Below, in pieces: positions 36,074 through 44,933 of a DNA stretch of 64,000 bases (position 1 is the stretch's first letter; the number at the start of each line of letters is the position of its first letter). The stretch is from Kaistella antarctica (GTDB taxonomy: Bacteria; Bacteroidota; Bacteroidia; Flavobacteriales; Weeksellaceae). Made by a program: the position numbers and the translations under genes. The stretch is taken from the NCBI RefSeq assembly GCF_900109615.1, contig NZ_FOIX01000002.1, positions 558,001-622,000 on the forward strand, read 5' to 3'. A model generated the notes under the pieces. The model saw only the letters and a program-made list of their open reading frames with translations. It did not search any database and was not told the origin of the DNA.

Positions 36074-36595
36074 ATGATCAAGTATATTCAGGATAAAGCG
36101 CACTACACTGAAGTTCTCAACAAATGCAAAACGGTGAAACGCAGTCTGTGGATTGGAACAGCGGATATCAAAGATGTTTATGTGAAGGATGGACTTGCCG
36201 GCTCGAAACCTTTTTTGGGCGTGCTGAATGACCTGTTGAAAAGTGGTGTAGAAATCCGTTTGCTTTATGCTAAAGATCCCGGCCCTAATTTTCGGGAAGA
36301 TTTTGATAAGTATCCCTTACTTGCGAAACACCTCGAACAAGCCCTTTGTCCGCGCGTACATTTTAAAATGTTTGTTTTTGATTCCCGCGAAATCTATCTC
36401 GGTTCGGCCAATCTTACTGGCGCGGGGATAGGAATGAAAGGCGAATATAACAGAAACTTTGAGGCTGGTATCCTAACCGATCATGCCGAATTAGTTGAAC
36501 CTGCCATTTCGCAGTTTGATGAAGTTTGGAACGGTTCCCAATGCACAAAATGTGGCCGCAAGAAATATTGTCCGTTGCCTATTGCAAACTACTAA
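36074..36595 (+). CDS. Single-HKD phospholipase D-like protein
   Basis: The 173-residue protein has one complete HKD motif, His96-x-Lys98-x4-Asp103 (HFKMFVFD), followed by YLGSANLTGAG with the family Asn. Small single-HKD proteins of this type (Nuc/PLD-like) act as dimers, as nucleases or phosphodiesterases. The C terminus carries a CTKCGRKKYC cluster that may bind zinc, an unusual addition. No signal peptide, thus likely intracellular and perhaps acting on DNA. Confidence 0.8.
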   Translation: MIKYIQDKAHYTEVLNKCKTVKRSLWIGTADIKDVYVKDGLAGSKPFLGVLNDLLKSGVEIRLLYAKDPGPNFREDFDKYPLLAKHLEQALCPRVHFKMFVFDSREIYLGSANLTGAGIGMKGEYNRNFEAGILTDHAELVEPAISQFDEVWNGSQCTKCGRKKYCPLPIANY

Positions 36596-36718
36596 TATTT
36601 CTCATTAATCTATTTGAAAGCATTTCCCGAAAGTTTTAGAATATAATGAGGAAGAGTAAATGATCATTCATACTTTTGTATAAATAGAAATTGTATTTAA
36701 ATTTAAAACTAAACCTTT

Positions 36719-36994
36719 ATGCAAATTTACTCAGACAATTTCGGTCGCGTCATTTACTTAACCGTCACTTCGCAAGCCATCAGATTGGATCTTCAAGATT
36801 TAAGTTCAGATTTCAAATACGAAAGATCCGCCACAGTGCTCGATGTTGCCGCAGTTTGCAAAGCATTAAAAATTGATTATAAAGAGTTGGAAGCCAAACT
36901 CCTTTTGCTGCTCGAAAATCAAATGACCGCTTTTGATCTCTTCACCGAGTTCTTGGATAACAATGAAATCTATTTTGATTATTATTCTGGTTAA
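36719..36994 (+). CDS. Uncharacterised 91-residue protein
   Basis: I do not recognise this family. The acidic 91-residue product has no signal peptide and consists of a possible beta start (MQIYSDNFGRVIYLTVTSQAIRLDL) and a helical middle (TVLDVAAVCKALKIDYKELEAKLLLLLENQ). It seems a real gene by its composition, its start just after an AT-rich leader and its lack of a competing frame. A shifted frame from 36691 is a shadow. Confidence 0.6.
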   Translation: MQIYSDNFGRVIYLTVTSQAIRLDLQDLSSDFKYERSATVLDVAAVCKALKIDYKELEAKLLLLLENQMTAFDLFTEFLDNNEIYFDYYSG

Positions 36995-37145
36995 GACAAT
37001 TTCTGAAGTTTTCAAACGAATTACTTTACAAATGTGTCGCTAAAAATAAAATGCGGAATATAATTTCTGCACTTTATTCTCAAATTTCTACCTTTACGTT
37101 GACCGTTCTTCAACCTATTTTCTTGACCAAACTTAAAAATAGCTT

Positions 37146-38177
37146 ATGGATCATAATTCTGAAAACCAAAAAAGTTTTAAAAATAAATTTTGGATTGCCA
37201 CGGGAATTCTACTTTTGGCAATTCTGGTTACCTACTTATTTACAACGCTTTTAAATCTGTTCCTCTTGGTTCTTGCTGGTGCCTTGATGGCTATTTATTT
37301 TCACGGCTGTGCAGATTTTCTTAAACGGAAATTAAAAATGGGTTCACCATACGCACTTATTCTTTCGGTAGTTCTTAACGTCGTGGTAATCGGACTTTTC
37401 TTTTGGTTTGTAGGTGACCGTTTAAATTCGCAGCTGGATGAACTTTCAACCAAACTCCCCCAAACGCTAGAAAACGCGAAGAGCTGGCTTTCTGAAAAAC
37501 CCTTAGGACAAAAAATTCTTAGTTATACAACGAACTCTTTGGATTCAGGTAAAGCTGGTTCGGTCATCAAAACTTTTTTCTCTTCAACTTTTGGAATTTT
37601 AAGTGATTTTTATATTGTGATTTTACTGGGTATGTTTTTTACAGCAAGTCCCGCAATTTACCGCAAAGGAATTATTCATTTAGTACCAACGAAAGGAAAG
37701 GCGACGGCCGAAAAGTTATGGGATGAAATTCATCACGTCCTTAAAAATTGGTTAAAAGGTCAAATTTTTGGCTTCTTTTTCATCGCCATATTAACTGGAT
37801 TAGGTTTGTGGCTCCTGGGGATGCCATTGGTTTTAACGCTGGCTTTAGTCGCAGGATTATTAAATTTCATCCCAAATTTCGGACCTTTAATAGCTCTTAT
37901 TCCAGCTGCGTTGCTGGGGTTGATGCAAGGACCCAACACTGCTTTATTGGTCGTTGGATTGTTTACTTTAATTCAAATTATTCAGAGCACATTGACCCAA
38001 CCTTTAATTCAGAAAAAAATGGTGAGTGTACCACCAGCGTTACTGGTTTTTGGACAAGTTGCCATGGGTGTTGTTGCAGGCTTTTGGGGTGTTTTATTGG
38101 CGACGCCGTTGGTAGCAATCGTGATGACTGTGATTAATAGATTGTACGTGGAAAAACAAGGAGATCAAGCTGAATAA
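37146..38177 (+). CDS. AI-2E family transporter
   Basis: The 343-residue membrane protein has about eight hydrophobic segments, with the family's characteristic C-terminal part (GLLNFIPNFGPLIALIPAALLGL, then QSTLTQPLIQKKMVSVPPALLVFGQVAMG). Family members export autoinducer-2, act as Na+(Li+)/H+ antiporters, or have unknown substrates (YdiK, PerM). The substrate here is not known. It stands alone. Confidence 0.88.
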   Translation: MDHNSENQKSFKNKFWIATGILLLAILVTYLFTTLLNLFLLVLAGALMAIYFHGCADFLKRKLKMGSPYALILSVVLNVVVIGLFFWFVGDRLNSQLDELSTKLPQTLENAKSWLSEKPLGQKILSYTTNSLDSGKAGSVIKTFFSSTFGILSDFYIVILLGMFFTASPAIYRKGIIHLVPTKGKATAEKLWDEIHHVLKNWLKGQIFGFFFIAILTGLGLWLLGMPLVLTLALVAGLLNFIPNFGPLIALIPAALLGLMQGPNTALLVVGLFTLIQIIQSTLTQPLIQKKMVSVPPALLVFGQVAMGVVAGFWGVLLATPLVAIVMTVINRLYVEKQGDQAE

Positions 38178-38488
38178 TTAACAACATTGATAGTCTGCAG
38201 AATTCATAGATAGTAAAAATTACAAATCATCAGCAAATCCACCTAATAAATGATTACAAGGCCAAATTAAAAATAACTTTTAGAAATTTTTGGTTTGTTT
38301 TGGTGCTAATTTATCTGGACGAATTTAGCTTGATTGTAAAATATAACATACTCAAGATCATAATTTTGAACCTCTTATCGACGAATATAAAATACCGATT
38401 GAGCGCTTCTTTTTTAAACTTTTAAAAGAATTTTTTCAAATAATTTTTGTGACTTTTGTGGTTTCATCACTAAAAGAAATAATCTAAT
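38178..38488. other. Intergenic region with a TTTTGTG/CTTTTGTGG tag
   Basis: No gene is seen in 311 bases. The end (38445-38466) holds TTTTTGTGACTTTTGTGG followed by TTTC, one of four similar strings in the window (others at 44478, 48137 and 50541). Confidence 0.45.
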
Positions 38489-39472
38489 TTAAAACGGCAA
38501 ATCAATACTTTCCGGCTTCACAAAATCCTTTGAATACGGATTCTCCAGAAAACTTAAAAAAGGTTTTTGAAACTGAATAATATCTTCCCGTTGGATTCCA
38601 TAAACCGACCAATAATTGGTGAGCAATTGGGCAAAAACTTCTTCATCCCAAAAGCCGAAAACAGGTCTGTTAGCGTTTGCTGTAATGGGAATTGCTTCTA
38701 TGGTAATTCCGTTCTCTGCGTTTTCAATTTTGTATTCCGGTTTGTATTGCAAAATGTAATCGGAGTAATGAAATCTGGCAAATAACTCTTCAAACTGTAC
38801 AGGGTGCAAAACATGACCTTCCATTTTTTGAAGGATTTCTTTTTGCTTTTCGCCGATGATTCCGTTATCCTGCAAACACGCAATTAAGCCAAAACCATTC
38901 ACGCCAAACTGAAAGAGTAAATTGACGGTATCGTCACGATAGCTGAAAATATCTGCTGAGTATTTTAAAGGAAACACCGCAATAGTCCACGGTTTCTGGC
39001 CTACAAAGGAAATAGGTTCTACAATCGATTGCAACATTAAATGAAAGTTTCCAAAGCGTTCTCGCAGAGTAGGAGACAAGTTAAAGGGTTCTCTTAGTCG
39101 CATCATGCGTGCACTTTCGTAGCGCATTTCATAATACAACATTCCGTAAACCATTCTGCCAGTCCAAAGAAAAAGTTCCTGTTCGTCAAGCGCCTTAATT
39201 CCTTCGTAGCCATTTTGATAGGCAGCCTGAAACTTTATTTCCAATTCTTCAAAGGCTTTTTTTACGCGTGGAGAACACGGCAATTGTAAATCAGCGTAAG
39301 TATAAGACTTCGATTTGTCCATCATTTCAATTCGATCGGTGCCAAATTTAAAATGGTCCATCAACCGATCTGGATAAACAGTCATTTTTTCGGTGGTTAA
39401 ATCACCGGTTAGAAAACAAAATTGATCATCGAATATTAAATCCTGGAACGGATTGTAGAGCGCTAGTGACAT
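38489..39472 (-). CDS. Conserved hypothetical protein
   Basis: A protein of about 327 residues that I cannot assign to a known family. The longer frame begins at 39508 (MQKVSNLIF), but a strong -7 box (TATCTTTG, 39506-39513) overlaps that start, so transcription begins after it and the ATG at 39472 (MSLALYNPFQDLIFDDQFCFLTGD) is more likely. There is no signal peptide then. The protein is rich in aromatic residues and seems soluble. The CFLTGD stretch near the start recalls the first half of an HNH-type CxxC finger, but no partner Cys pair follows. Confidence 0.6.
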   Translation of the reverse strand: MSLALYNPFQDLIFDDQFCFLTGDLTTEKMTVYPDRLMDHFKFGTDRIEMMDKSKSYTYADLQLPCSPRVKKAFEELEIKFQAAYQNGYEGIKALDEQELFLWTGRMVYGMLYYEMRYESARMMRLREPFNLSPTLRERFGNFHLMLQSIVEPISFVGQKPWTIAVFPLKYSADIFSYRDDTVNLLFQFGVNGFGLIACLQDNGIIGEKQKEILQKMEGHVLHPVQFEELFARFHYSDYILQYKPEYKIENAENGITIEAIPITANANRPVFGFWDEEVFAQLLTNYWSVYGIQREDIIQFQKPFLSFLENPYSKDFVKPESIDLPF

Positions 39473-39505
39473 AAATAAGTAGAAAATTAAGTTGGAAACT
39501 TTTTG

Positions 39506-39513
39506 CAAAGATA
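39506..39513 (-). promoter_or_regulatory. -7 box that decides the start of the 38489-39472 gene
   Basis: TATCTTTGC on the minus strand. A start codon inside the -7 box is not plausible, which favours the ATG at 39472. Confidence 0.55.
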
Positions 39514-39609
39514 ACCATTAACTTGCGCTTTTTATTTGGAAAATAAGATAGAAATGACTTTTAAAAACAGAACTGATAACAGAAATTTTGGAGAGTAAAA
39601 ATTACTATT

Positions 39610-40053
39610 TTAATATCTCTCGAAATGAAGGGTCTTTCCAATCCACTGCCATTTCCAGTATCCACGAACAATTAATTCGCCATTATCCTTTATTTCTGCA
39701 TAAGAATCCCAGGTTCGCCCACTGGAGGCATCGTAAATTTTCCCTTTCTCCCATCTCTGGTTAGCGGCATTGAAATGAAGACCATCTAAAACCTGCATTC
39801 CAATGATTTTACGATTTCTTAATTTTTCATTGGGATTACGCGTATCTGTGGCGGCGTGCATCGGTTTGCCACTTCCTAACTTCACATCGTACCAAATTAC
39901 TTTGGCTTTAAACGTTCCTGATTCTTTATAAACCTGAACTTTTACACTCTTATCAGTGGCCATCCAATTTCCTAAAATATCATCTATTTTTGTTTGACCT
40001 GTTACCGTGCAACATAGAAATAGTAGAAAGAAGATTGAGGATTTAAACATCAT
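39610..40053 (-). CDS. Secreted DUF2147 family protein
   Basis: The 147-residue product has a signal peptide (MMFKSSIFFLLFLCCTVTGQ) and the DUF2147 body: DDILGNWMATDKSVKVQVYKESGTFKAKVIWYD near the start, GMQVLDGL in the middle and the closing YDASSGRTWDSYAEIKDNGELIVRGYWKWQWIGKTLHFERY. The family is a small lipocalin-like beta-barrel found in periplasm or outside; the function is unknown. It is a single gene. Confidence 0.88.
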   Translation of the reverse strand: MMFKSSIFFLLFLCCTVTGQTKIDDILGNWMATDKSVKVQVYKESGTFKAKVIWYDVKLGSGKPMHAATDTRNPNEKLRNRKIIGMQVLDGLHFNAANQRWEKGKIYDASSGRTWDSYAEIKDNGELIVRGYWKWQWIGKTLHFERY

Positions 40054-40261
40054 AATTAGATTCTGTAAAAGATTAGTTAAATAGTATTGCGTTGCTTTAA
40101 AAGATTGATCAGTATTCTAAAGCGTGACGGACTGTTGGTTAGCGATAGCTAATGTTGACAACGAGTTTCGACTTAGCCAAAACCATACCATAGAAGTATC
40201 AGAAAGTTAATATGGTATCCATACCATAAAGAATGCTATAGAAGAAATAAGAATAAATGAA

Positions 40262-40275
40262 AATGAACGTTCATT
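40262..40275 (+). promoter_or_regulatory. TetR-type operator 1 (AATGAACGTTCATT)
   Basis: A perfect 14-bp palindrome in the -33 region of the promoter before the DoxX/TetR pair. It recurs almost unchanged at 41310-41323. Most likely the binding site of the TetR protein at 40711. Confidence 0.75.
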
Positions 40276-40284
40276 CTTTTTTTG

Positions 40285-40292
40285 TATCTTTG
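40285..40292 (+). promoter_or_regulatory. -7 box of the DoxX-TetR transcript
   Basis: TATCTTTG, 9 bp after the palindromic operator and 23 bp before the DoxX start codon. Confidence 0.7.
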
Positions 40293-40314
40293 CACTATCA
40301 AAAAATAAATCAAC

Positions 40315-40701
40315 ATGAAAGTAATATTTTGGGTGATCGTAAGTATCCTTCTGGCAGTTTTAATGATGGTCGCTGGAATTCAGCATATTTGGAATCCTGA
40401 TTTCTACTTGCCATTTGTTCCAGCCTCGTTACCATATCCCGTGGCAATCGTTTATGGATCGGGAATAATAGAATTACTGTTGGGAGTAGTGACCTTATTT
40501 TTAAATCATAAATACACCAAGTATGGCTTATTAGGTATTTTTGCTTTGATGGTCATTTTCTTACCACTGCATATTATTGATGCTTTGAAAGATCAACCTG
40601 TAATTGGTAGCCCAACTTTGGCGTACATCCGATTAGTATTTCAATTCGTCTTAATTTGGTTGGCTTGGGGTTCTTACAAATTTACCTCGCGGGCTAAATA
40701 A
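40315..40701 (+). CDS. DoxX-like small membrane protein
   Basis: The 128-residue protein has four hydrophobic helices, as in the DoxX/MauE-like family: VIVSILLAVLMMVAGIQHIWNPDFYLPFVP, VYGSGIIELLLGVVTLFL and so on. Family members are linked to quinol oxidation or sulfur/redox metabolism, but most have no proven function. It is the first gene in the transcript with the TetR regulator 9 bp downstream, under the first operator. Confidence 0.8.
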   Translation: MKVIFWVIVSILLAVLMMVAGIQHIWNPDFYLPFVPASLPYPVAIVYGSGIIELLLGVVTLFLNHKYTKYGLLGIFALMVIFLPLHIIDALKDQPVIGSPTLAYIRLVFQFVLIWLAWGSYKFTSRAK

Positions 40702-40710
40702 AATTGAAGA

Positions 40711-41289
40711 ATGATCAAAAAAGAAAAAATTACCGATAAGAAAAGTGCGCTGCTTCAAGCGACGCTGACTTTGGTCAACAACCATGGCTTTCACAATACG
40801 CCGATGTCGAAAATTGCCAAACTCGCTGGAGTTTCGCCTGCTACGATTTATCTTTATTTTGAAAACAAACAAGATTTGATTAATACGCTTTATTTAGAAG
40901 TGAAAGAATCGTTTAGCGTCTGCGCTTTTGAAGGTTACCATGAAGAAATGTCTGTGAAGAAAGGCTTTGAACTCATTTGGTTTAATATTGCCAACTACAA
41001 ATTAAATCAAATCAACGAAGCGACATTTTTATCGCAGTGCGACAACAGTCCGATGATTGATGAAGCGATTAGAATAGAAGGATTGAAACATTTACAACCC
41101 TTATTGAATCTTTGGGAAAAAGGAAAAAAAGAAGGAATTATCAAGCCGCTTTCTGACTATATTTTATATGCATTTACCATTTATCCCTTATCTTTTTTAT
41201 TGGAAATGCAAGATCGTGACATCTATACTTTAAATGAAAATGTAAAAACGAAAACATTCCAGGCAGCTTGGGATGCCATTAGAATGTAA
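40711..41289 (+). CDS. TetR-family repressor
   Basis: The 192-residue protein has an N-terminal TetR helix-turn-helix (about 10-55; LVNNHGFHNTPMSKIAKLAGVSPATIYLYFENKQDLINTLY) and an unknown ligand domain. Two near-identical palindromes, one before its own transcript and one before the oxidoreductase operon, indicate autoregulation and control of the four downstream genes. The likely inducer is a reactive aldehyde or other electrophile, judged from the target enzymes. Confidence 0.9.
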   Translation: MIKKEKITDKKSALLQATLTLVNNHGFHNTPMSKIAKLAGVSPATIYLYFENKQDLINTLYLEVKESFSVCAFEGYHEEMSVKKGFELIWFNIANYKLNQINEATFLSQCDNSPMIDEAIRIEGLKHLQPLLNLWEKGKKEGIIKPLSDYILYAFTIYPLSFLLEMQDRDIYTLNENVKTKTFQAAWDAIRM

Positions 41290-41309
41290 TATTTTTTCAA
41301 TTAAAAAAG

Positions 41310-41323
41310 AATGAACGTTCAGT
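41310..41323 (+). promoter_or_regulatory. TetR-type operator 2 (AATGAACGTTCAGT)
   Basis: Same palindrome as at 40262 with one changed base; the inner TGAACGTTCA is exact. It is 65 bp before the NADP-dependent oxidoreductase start. Confidence 0.7.
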
Positions 41324-41387
41324 AATTAGGAGGTGTTAAAGCCGATCTCTTGATCAAAAACAAATATTAAATTTAAAAATTATTAAA

Positions 41388-42383
41388 ATGAATAAAACAA
41401 TCATACTCAACAGCCGTCCAGTTGGGAAACCTCAACTTTCCGATTTTAAAATAGTTGATGAAGAAATGCCTCACATTAAAGACGGGGAAATTCTTTTGAA
41501 AACTAAATTCGTCTCAGTCGATCCTTATTTAAGAGGAAGAATGAGCGATGCAAAATCTTACGTTCCACCTTTTGAACTTCAAAAAGCCATGACTTCTGGA
41601 ATCGTAGCAGAAGTAATGGAATCTCAAAATGATAAATTCAAAGTGGGAGATTTTTTATCAGGAATGTTGCCTTGGAGAGAATTTCAAACTTCTACCGGTG
41701 AGAATCTTTTAAAAATAGATGATCAACTGGCGCCACTTTCTAACTATTTAGGCGTTTTAGGAATGACGGGTTTAACCGCTTACTTCGGCCTGACCGAAAT
41801 TGGAAAACCAAAAAAAGGAGAAACTTTGGTGGTCTCTGGAGCGGCTGGAGCCGTCGGAAGTATCGTAGGACAAATTGGCAAAATATTGGGTTGCCGCGTA
41901 ATTGGAATTGCTGGAACAGATGAAAAAGTAGAACTGCTGAAATCGGAATTCGGTTTTGATGAAGCCATTAATTATAATACAACAAAGGATATGACCAAAG
42001 CCATTGCAGAGGTTTGTCCCGATGGCGTTGATGTTTACTATGACAATGTAGGCGGATCTATTTCAGATGGTGTTCATGCCAATATTAATCGATTGGGCAG
42101 AATTGTTGTGTGTGGAGCAATTTCTATTTATAATGAAACTAAAATTCCGCAAGGTCCACGGGTCGAACATTTCTTAATTCGAAAAAGCGCTTTGATGCAA
42201 GGTTTTGTCGTCAGCAATTATATCGACAAACTTCCGGAAGGAATGAAACAATTATCGCAATGGTTAGCTGAAGGGAAACTTAATTCTACCGAAACCATCG
42301 TGGAAGGTTTTGAAAATATACCGCAAGCTTTTCTGGATCTTTTTGAAGGAAAAAACACAGGAAAAATGATCGTAAAAATATAA
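41388..42383 (+). CDS. NADP-dependent MDR oxidoreductase (CurA/LTB4DH-like)
   Basis: The 331-residue protein is a zinc-independent medium-chain reductase of the leukotriene B4 12-hydroxydehydrogenase/CurA type, which reduces alpha,beta-unsaturated carbonyls with NADPH. Marks are VDPYLRGRMSDAKSY near the start, GMTGLTAYFGL, the cofactor loop VVSGAAGAVGSIVGQIGKI, and the family's DVYYDNVGGSISDGV. It opens the operon with an alcohol dehydrogenase and a DJ-1/PfpI protein and has the second TetR operator in front. Confidence 0.92.
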   Translation: MNKTIILNSRPVGKPQLSDFKIVDEEMPHIKDGEILLKTKFVSVDPYLRGRMSDAKSYVPPFELQKAMTSGIVAEVMESQNDKFKVGDFLSGMLPWREFQTSTGENLLKIDDQLAPLSNYLGVLGMTGLTAYFGLTEIGKPKKGETLVVSGAAGAVGSIVGQIGKILGCRVIGIAGTDEKVELLKSEFGFDEAINYNTTKDMTKAIAEVCPDGVDVYYDNVGGSISDGVHANINRLGRIVVCGAISIYNETKIPQGPRVEHFLIRKSALMQGFVVSNYIDKLPEGMKQLSQWLAEGKLNSTETIVEGFENIPQAFLDLFEGKNTGKMIVKI

Positions 42384-42399
42384 TCACAAAATACATCTT

Positions 42400-43560
42400 A
42401 TGAATAATTTTAAATACAGAAATCCAACCAAAATATTGTTTGGTAAAGGTCAGATAGAAAATTTGTCCACAGAAATTCCAGCAAACTCAAAAGTACTAAT
42501 GCTCTATGGCGGCGGAAGTATTATGAAAAATGGAATTTACGAACAAGTTATAAAAGCACTTTCAGGATATGAAGTTGTAGAATTTGGTGGAATTCCTGCC
42601 AATCCAGAATACAGCGTTTTGTTAGACGCGTTGAAAGTCATTAAAGATGAAAAGATAACTTATCTTTTAGCAGTTGGTGGCGGTTCTGTAATTGATGGAA
42701 CAAAATTTTTATCCGCCGCAGCTTTATATGAAGGTGAAACGCCTTGGGATTTATTGACGAACAAAAAACCAGTGACTGAAGGAATGCCTTTCGCCACGGT
42801 TTTAACACTTCCTGCCACAGGTTCAGAAATGAATTCAGGTTCCGTAATCACAAGAGCTGAAACCAAAGAAAAATTAGCTTTTGGCGGGCCAGGTTTGTTC
42901 CCAATTTTCTCTGTGCTTGATCCAGAAGTTATTCAGTCAATCCCACAACGTCAACTAGCAAACGGAATTGCTGATGCCTTTACCCACGTTCTGGAACAAT
43001 ACATGACCTATCCGATTGGCGCAAAATTGCAGGATCGTTTTGCTGAAAGCATCATCCAGACTTTGGTAGAAGTAGCTCCGGCAATTATGAAAGATCCGTC
43101 CGATTATGAAGCAGCTTCTAATTTTATGTGGAGTTGTACCCTGGCTTTGAATGGATTAATCCAACAAGGAGTTCCTGGAGATTGGGCAGTTCACTCCATG
43201 GGTCACGAATTGACAGCACTTTATGGAATTGATCACGCCAGAACTTTGGCCATCTTAGCTGGAAATCATTATCGTTATAATTTCGAAACCAAGAAAGAGA
43301 AATTAGCGCAATATGCAGAACGCGTTTGGAATATTACCGAAGGAACTTTAGAAGAAAAAGCACACGCGGGAATTAACAAAACCGACGAGTTTTTCAAATC
43401 GTTAGGGATCGATATTAAGTTATCTGACTACACCGAAGATTATTCAGAAACTGGAAGCATCGTTGCAAAACGTTTTACCGAAAGAGGTTGGGGCGGTTTA
43501 GGAGAACACAAATCTTTGACGCCAACTGATGCTCAGAAAATTATCGAAATGAGCTACTAG
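42400..43560 (+). CDS. Iron-containing alcohol dehydrogenase (YqhD/BDH-like)
   Basis: The 386-residue protein is a group III metal-dependent alcohol dehydrogenase. The NADP-binding GGGSVIDGTKF loop, the metal ligands around GIADAFTHVLEQY and HSMGHELTALYGIDHARTL, and the full length fit YqhD-like enzymes, which reduce a broad set of toxic short aldehydes with NADPH. It begins 17 bp after the MDR reductase and is followed 41 bp later by the DJ-1-like gene; together they form an aldehyde defence set. Confidence 0.93.
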   Translation: MNNFKYRNPTKILFGKGQIENLSTEIPANSKVLMLYGGGSIMKNGIYEQVIKALSGYEVVEFGGIPANPEYSVLLDALKVIKDEKITYLLAVGGGSVIDGTKFLSAAALYEGETPWDLLTNKKPVTEGMPFATVLTLPATGSEMNSGSVITRAETKEKLAFGGPGLFPIFSVLDPEVIQSIPQRQLANGIADAFTHVLEQYMTYPIGAKLQDRFAESIIQTLVEVAPAIMKDPSDYEAASNFMWSCTLALNGLIQQGVPGDWAVHSMGHELTALYGIDHARTLAILAGNHYRYNFETKKEKLAQYAERVWNITEGTLEEKAHAGINKTDEFFKSLGIDIKLSDYTEDYSETGSIVAKRFTERGWGGLGEHKSLTPTDAQKIIEMSY

Positions 43561-43601
43561 AAAGTATATCTTTAAAAATTAAAACACTCAAAAAAATAGA
43601 T

Positions 43602-44282
43602 ATGAAAATATTATTTGTCTTAACATCGCACGATCAATTAGGAAACACCGGCGAAAAAACTGGTTTTTGGATCGAAGAATTTGCAAGTCCTTATTACTAT
43701 TTAGTGGACAAAGGAGTTGACGTAACTTTAGCTTCCCCAAAAGGTGGACAACCGCCGATTGATCCTACAAGCGATAAGCCAGAAAATCAAACTGAATCTA
43801 CAAAAAGATTTAAAGCGGATGCAGCATTACAGGAAAAATTAAGCAAAACGCATCAACTTTCTGAGGTTTCATCAGATGATTACGATGCGGTATTTTATCC
43901 AGGCGGTCACGGACCATTATGGGATTTGGCCGAAAGTGAAGTGTCAGTAAAACTGATTGAAAGTTTTTACAATTCCGATAAACCAGTTTCTTTTGTTTGT
44001 CATGCTCCCGCAGCTTTGAAACAGGTAAAAAACACGAATGGAGAACCTTTGGTGAAAGGAAAAAAAGTAACTGGCTTTACCAATACAGAAGAAGATTTGG
44101 TTCAATTAACAGATGTTGTTCCGTTTTTAGTGGAAGATATGTTTAAAGAAAATGGCGGAATCTACAGTAAGAAAGGAGATTTCGAAGAATATGCAATCGA
44201 AGACGGTTTATTGATCACTGGTCAAAATCCAGCCTCATCTGAAAAAGTAGCTGAAATGTTATTGAAGAAACTTCAAAAATAA
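43602..44282 (+). CDS. DJ-1/PfpI glutamine amidotransferase-like (Hsp31-like)
   Basis: The 226-residue protein has the DJ-1/PfpI fold with the nucleophile elbow SFVCHAPAAL (Cys133-His134) and a Glu near FWIEE (Glu25). This set is typical of the Hsp31/glyoxalase III group, which turns methylglyoxal to lactate without glutathione and may repair glycated molecules. It is the last gene of the TetR-controlled aldehyde group and is followed by a strong terminator. Confidence 0.9.
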   Translation: MKILFVLTSHDQLGNTGEKTGFWIEEFASPYYYLVDKGVDVTLASPKGGQPPIDPTSDKPENQTESTKRFKADAALQEKLSKTHQLSEVSSDDYDAVFYPGGHGPLWDLAESEVSVKLIESFYNSDKPVSFVCHAPAALKQVKNTNGEPLVKGKKVTGFTNTEEDLVQLTDVVPFLVEDMFKENGGIYSKKGDFEEYAIEDGLLITGQNPASSEKVAEMLLKKLQK

Positions 44283-44301
44283 GTTTGTTTTAATTAATTC
44301 T

Positions 44302-44342
44302 AAAAAGTTCCAAAGTGGTTTTCTGCTTTGGGACTTTTTTTT
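44302..44342 (+). terminator. Terminator of the aldehyde detoxification operon
   Basis: AAAAAGTTCCAAAG (44302-44315) pairs with CTTTGGGACTTTTT (44326-44339), one G-U pair, and continues into T residues. Confidence 0.88.
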
Positions 44343-44477
44343 AGAGTAATCTGATTTTTTAAACCGCGAATGTTGCACTAGCTTTCTGCTATAATCCATT
44401 ACAATCTTCAAGTGAGCATATAGAGGAATATTTTTAGGCTATTGCAAACTTTTGATTCACTTCTTTTTTGTATTGAT

Positions 44478-44501
44478 CTTTTGCCACTTTTGCGGTTAAA
44501 G
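44478..44501 (+). repeat. CTTTTG-CTTTTG spacer tag
   Basis: CTTTTGCCACTTTTGCGG followed by TTAAAG, similar to strings at 38445, 48137 and 50541. Confidence 0.45.
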
Positions 44502-44563
44502 AATGAATGTTTTTAAAAGCTTACAAATTCTTTTTGCTAAATTCTTTTTTCATAAATTAGAAC

Positions 44564-44830
44564 ATGAATGAAAATATTTTAGGATTGGTCGCGGGTGGAA
44601 TTACGTCGGTGGCGATGTTGCCGCAACTCATCAAAGTTTTAAAAAACAAAGACGTCGAAGATTTATCGTGGCTGATGATTGGTACCTTGATCGTCGGTTT
44701 GTCACTGTGGGTTTGGTATGGAATCTTAAAAGAGGAACTGCCCATTATTTTATCTAATGCATTTGCGGTCTTGGTCAATATTTGTCTCCTGATTGCTTTC
44801 TTCACTTATAAAAAGAAGAATAAAAAATAG
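44564..44830 (+). CDS. SemiSWEET-type PQ-loop protein
   Basis: The 88-residue membrane protein has three helices and the PQ-loop signature GGITSVAMLPQLIKVLKNKDVEDLSW. This is a SemiSWEET half-transporter, which dimerises to carry sugars such as glucose or sucrose across the inner membrane by facilitated diffusion. The remaining helices are GTLIVGLSLWVWYGIL and LSNAFAVLVNICLLIAFF. It is a single gene; the exact sugar is unknown. Confidence 0.88.
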   Translation: MNENILGLVAGGITSVAMLPQLIKVLKNKDVEDLSWLMIGTLIVGLSLWVWYGILKEELPIILSNAFAVLVNICLLIAFFTYKKKNKK

Positions 44831-44933
44831 GGTATTTTCGGACTTAAAAATATACTCAAAATCCTTAAAAATAATAAATGCGACTCACTAAAATCACATT
44901 TATTATTATATTAAAAAGAGGGTGTAAGTAATG

